From Casp-actino8 sp964513215 (GTDB taxonomy: Bacteria; Actinomycetota; Acidimicrobiia; Acidimicrobiales; Ilumatobacteraceae), in contig CAZELU010000001.1 in the NCBI GenBank assembly GCA_964513215.1, positions 30,151 to 94,150 of the forward strand: a stretch of DNA of 64,000 nt. The letters are read 5' to 3'. Positions 62,064 to 64,000 of the stretch are shown piece after piece (positions within the stretch are counted from its first letter, which is position 1; each line of letters opens with the position of its first letter). Made by a program: the position numbers and the translations under genes. The notes beneath the pieces were generated by a model. That model searched no databases and was not told the origin of the DNA. It worked only from the letters and a program-made list of their open reading frames with translations.

Positions 62064-62324
62064 ATGACGACGTGGAAGCCCCATGCCCTCGCCAAGCCCC
62101 ACCCGAATCAGCTCGACCTCCGACTGCGCGACAAGGTCGTGGCCTCCGTCGATCTGGCCGACGTGCCGGCGGGCACCGAAGGGCGAGTTCTCCTCGCCAA
62201 CGGCTTCAACTGGCAGCGCTACCGCGTGCAATTCGTGAACGGTGTGGAGTTGGGTGACCTCGACGGTCGGCACATCGCCCCCATCGGGCGCGCCGCCAAG
62301 CGTCTGCGTAAAGCCCAGCGCTGA
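62064..62324 (+). CDS. small protein of unknown function, 86 residues
   Basis: MTTWKPHALAKPHPNQLDLRL start, then GTEGRVLLANGFNWQRYRVQF and NGVELGDLDGRHIAPIG, which has the look of a small SH3/KOW-like barrel. No membrane segment. ATG 62064 (another ATG three codons before). Divergent from tig and two bases before the next gene, with which it is probably co-transcribed. Family unknown. Confidence 0.7.
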   Translation: MTTWKPHALAKPHPNQLDLRLRDKVVASVDLADVPAGTEGRVLLANGFNWQRYRVQFVNGVELGDLDGRHIAPIGRAAKRLRKAQR

Positions 62325-62326
62325 AC

Positions 62327-63502
62327 GTGTCGTCACTACGCCACCGGTTCCCCGCCCTGGCCGGTTCGGCCGGAGAGTGGGCGCGTTTCGACGGACCATC
62401 GGGAACTCAAGTGGTCGACGTGGCCATCACGGCCATGACCGATTGGATGACCTCGGGCAGCACCGCAGCCGCCGGTGGGCCGTTCGCCGCGGCACAAGAA
62501 TGCCAGGCGCTGCTCGACCGCACTCGCGTGACGCTCGGACAGTTGTTCGGAGCCGATCCGGCCGGATTCAGTTTCGGCACGAACACCACCACGTTCAACA
62601 TGGCGTTCGCCAATGCCGTCAGCGAGACGCTTCGTCCGGGTGACCGCATCGTCGGAACACGACTCGATCACGATTCCAATGTCATGCCCTGGCGTCGCGC
62701 CTGCGCACGCTCGGGCGCCGAACACGTTCTCGCCGAGTTCGATTCGGCCACCGGCGTCCTCTCACCCGAATCGGTCATCGCTCTCATCGACGGCCGAACC
62801 CGATGGGTCACCGTGCCCATGGCGTCCAATCTTCTCGGCACGATGCCCGACCTGCCGCCCATCATCGAAGCGGCTCACGCGGTCGGGGCCCGCGTGTACG
62901 TCGACGCCGTGGCGGCCGCACCGCATCACCGCATCGACATCACCGCGCTCGATTGCGATGCGCTCGTGACGTCGCCCTACAAGTGGTACGCGCCTCACTC
63001 GGGCGTGCTGTGGTGCAAGCCCGAGCTCATGGCCGAACTCGACTGGTGGCGTGTCCGTCCGGCTGGTGACGCCGGACCGCGCAAACCCGAGACCGGAATG
63101 CCCAACTTCGAAGCGATCGCCGGTGTGGATGCGGCCGCCCGCTTCCTTCTCGAAGAGGGCATGGACTCGTTGGCGCGTTACGAGAGCGACGTGTTCGCCC
63201 ACCTTTGGGACGGACTCGGTGCCATCACCGGCGTTCGTCGCATCGGACCCACCAATCCCGTGCTGCGCGCACCCACGGCGGCCTTCGTGGTCGACGGAGT
63301 GGCCCCGTCGGTCGTGGCCACACGCCTCGCCGAACAGAAGATCGCGGTGTGGGACGGTCACGCCTACGCCGTCGAAGTGGTGCACCAACTCGGTCTGGCC
63401 CAATCGGGTGGTGTGGTGCGGGCTGGCATCGTCCGGTACATCGAGCACTCCGACGTCGATCGCCTCTTGGCCGCCGTCGACTCCATCGCGCGCCACGGCT
63501 GA
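62327..63502 (+). CDS. class V aminotransferase / cysteine desulfurase-like protein
   Basis: PLP enzyme of 391 residues, close to TIGR01976 (VC1184-like) in RFDGPSGTQVV, GTNTTTFNMAFANAV, LDHDSNVMPW, VPMASNLLGTMPD, and the PLP lysine in TSPYKWYAPHSGVLW. No clear Cys loop as in IscS was seen, so sulfur transfer is unsure. GTG start two bases after the small gene stop. Ends five bases from the convergent regulator. Confidence 0.85.
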   Translation: MSSLRHRFPALAGSAGEWARFDGPSGTQVVDVAITAMTDWMTSGSTAAAGGPFAAAQECQALLDRTRVTLGQLFGADPAGFSFGTNTTTFNMAFANAVSETLRPGDRIVGTRLDHDSNVMPWRRACARSGAEHVLAEFDSATGVLSPESVIALIDGRTRWVTVPMASNLLGTMPDLPPIIEAAHAVGARVYVDAVAAAPHHRIDITALDCDALVTSPYKWYAPHSGVLWCKPELMAELDWWRVRPAGDAGPRKPETGMPNFEAIAGVDAAARFLLEEGMDSLARYESDVFAHLWDGLGAITGVRRIGPTNPVLRAPTAAFVVDGVAPSVVATRLAEQKIAVWDGHAYAVEVVHQLGLAQSGGVVRAGIVRYIEHSDVDRLLAAVDSIARHG

Positions 63503-63507
63503 CGCGG

Positions 63508-63999
63508 TCAGTCGTCGGTGCGACGACTCTTCGAGATCTCCAGACGCGCCGCGAACACAGCCGCCTCGGTCCGCCGTTCCATGTCGAGTTTGGCGAGCAG
63601 GTTGCTCACGTAGTTCTTCACCGTCTTCTCGGCCAGGTGCAGGCGATCACCAATCTGACGATTGGTGAATCCCTCGGCGATGAGATCGAGAATCTTTCGC
63701 TCTTGTTCGGTGAGTCGCGCCAGCCGTTCGTCTTCTTCCGAAGGCTCGCGCAAGCGGCGGAGAACGCGGCCCGTGACAGCCGGGTCGAGGAGAGACTCTC
63801 CCGTGGCGACCCGTGTGACGGCGTGGATCAATTCGTTGCCCCGAATCTGTTTCAGCACGTATCCGGAAGCGCCGGCCATGATCGCTTCGAACAACGCTTC
63901 GTCATCCGAATACGAGGTGAGCATGAGGCAATACACGTCGGGCCACTCACTACGTACCTCGCGGCAGACTTCGACGCCGTTCCCGTCAGGGAGACGCAC
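63508..63999 (-). CDS. LuxR/NarL-family response regulator, N-terminus cut by window edge
   Basis: The visible 164 codons include the end of a receiver domain (VRLPDGNG after the phospho-Asp, MLTSYSDDEALFEAIMAGASGYVLKQ) and a LuxR-type helix-turn-helix (LTEQERKILDLIAEGFTNRQIGDRLHLAEKTVKNYVSNLL). The K of VLKQ follows the receiver pattern. DevR/NarL-type is likely. The first about 55 residues lie beyond base 64000. Confidence 0.88.
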   Translation of the reverse strand: MRLPDGNGVEVCREVRSEWPDVYCLMLTSYSDDEALFEAIMAGASGYVLKQIRGNELIHAVTRVATGESLLDPAVTGRVLRRLREPSEEDERLARLTEQERKILDLIAEGFTNRQIGDRLHLAEKTVKNYVSNLLAKLDMERRTEAAVFAARLEISKSRRTDD

Positions 64000-64000
64000 G

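Noticed and set aside
61998..62399. Upstream continuation of the trigger factor frame
   Set aside because: Trigger factor homology begins at about GTG 61997; the rest runs opposite a plus-strand gene.

Overview
The window is a high-GC chromosome segment from an actinobacterium. Gene content and order (dcw cluster without ftsA, MtrAB/LpqB-like locus, PimB'-like mannosyltransferase, tig-clpP-clpX-folC-ndk-mreBCD-mrdA-rodA-rne-rplU-rpmA-obg-proB block) together with single-copy clpP and very short intergenic spacing suggest an Acidimicrobiia/Ilumatobacter-like lineage. The phylum is well supported. The class is an inference that needs marker-gene phylogeny. I see no rRNA, tRNA, CRISPR array, insertion sequence or phage gene. 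The window reads as core chromosome, with genes covering almost every base and no gene-free stretch over 300 bases; the longest gap is 15763-15941.

Region 1 (1-15,900, minus strand) is a division and cell-wall (dcw) operon: mraZ, rsmH, an ftsL-like gene, ftsI, murE, mraY, murD, ftsW, murG, murC, murB, ftsQ, ftsZ, pgeF, yggS (cut by the left edge). Most junctions are overlaps of 1-8 bases; the largest spacer (70 bases) precedes ftsZ. murF is absent from its usual place between murE and mraY. An array of GTGG repeats with roughly 10-base phasing lies upstream of mraZ and looks like the MraZ operator.

Region 2 (15,942-30,000) is mixed: a secreted four-repeat peptidoglycan-binding M23 peptidase, a lipoate-ligase-family protein, an HNH nuclease, an acyl-CoA dehydrogenase, a ROK kinase, a DUF3040 protein, DNA polymerase IV, a polyprenol-phosphate mannose synthase, an inositol-phosphatase-family enzyme, an MtrA/MtrB-like two-component system with a small GerMN lipoprotein, phosphofructokinase and glycerol kinase.

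Region 3 (30,000-40,500, minus) carries an AlaC-like aminotransferase with an ACT protein, a second ROK kinase with a SRPBCC protein, a PimB'-like glycosyltransferase, queG with a Cys-rich small protein, a GMC oxidoreductase, a histidine phosphatase and a MoxR/VWA pair.

Region 4 (40,562-62,000) holds murJ (plus), then on the minus strand proB, obg, rpmA, rplU, an RNase E/G, two radical-SAM-linked proteins, rodA, mrdA, mreD, mreC, mreB, ndk, folC, clpX, clpP and tig, with dgt (plus) sitting between rpmA and obg. The right edge has a small unknown protein, a class V aminotransferase-like enzyme and a LuxR-type response regulator cut by the window end.

Functionally the window joins both wall machines: FtsW/FtsI with the Mur enzymes for septation, and RodA/PBP2 with MreBCD for elongation, plus the lipid II flippase MurJ. 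Two structural themes recur. Many first genes of transcription units have a TANNNT box 6-9 bases before the start codon, implying leaderless transcripts. All six convergent gene pairs overlap or lie within 13 bases, leaving no room for intrinsic terminators.
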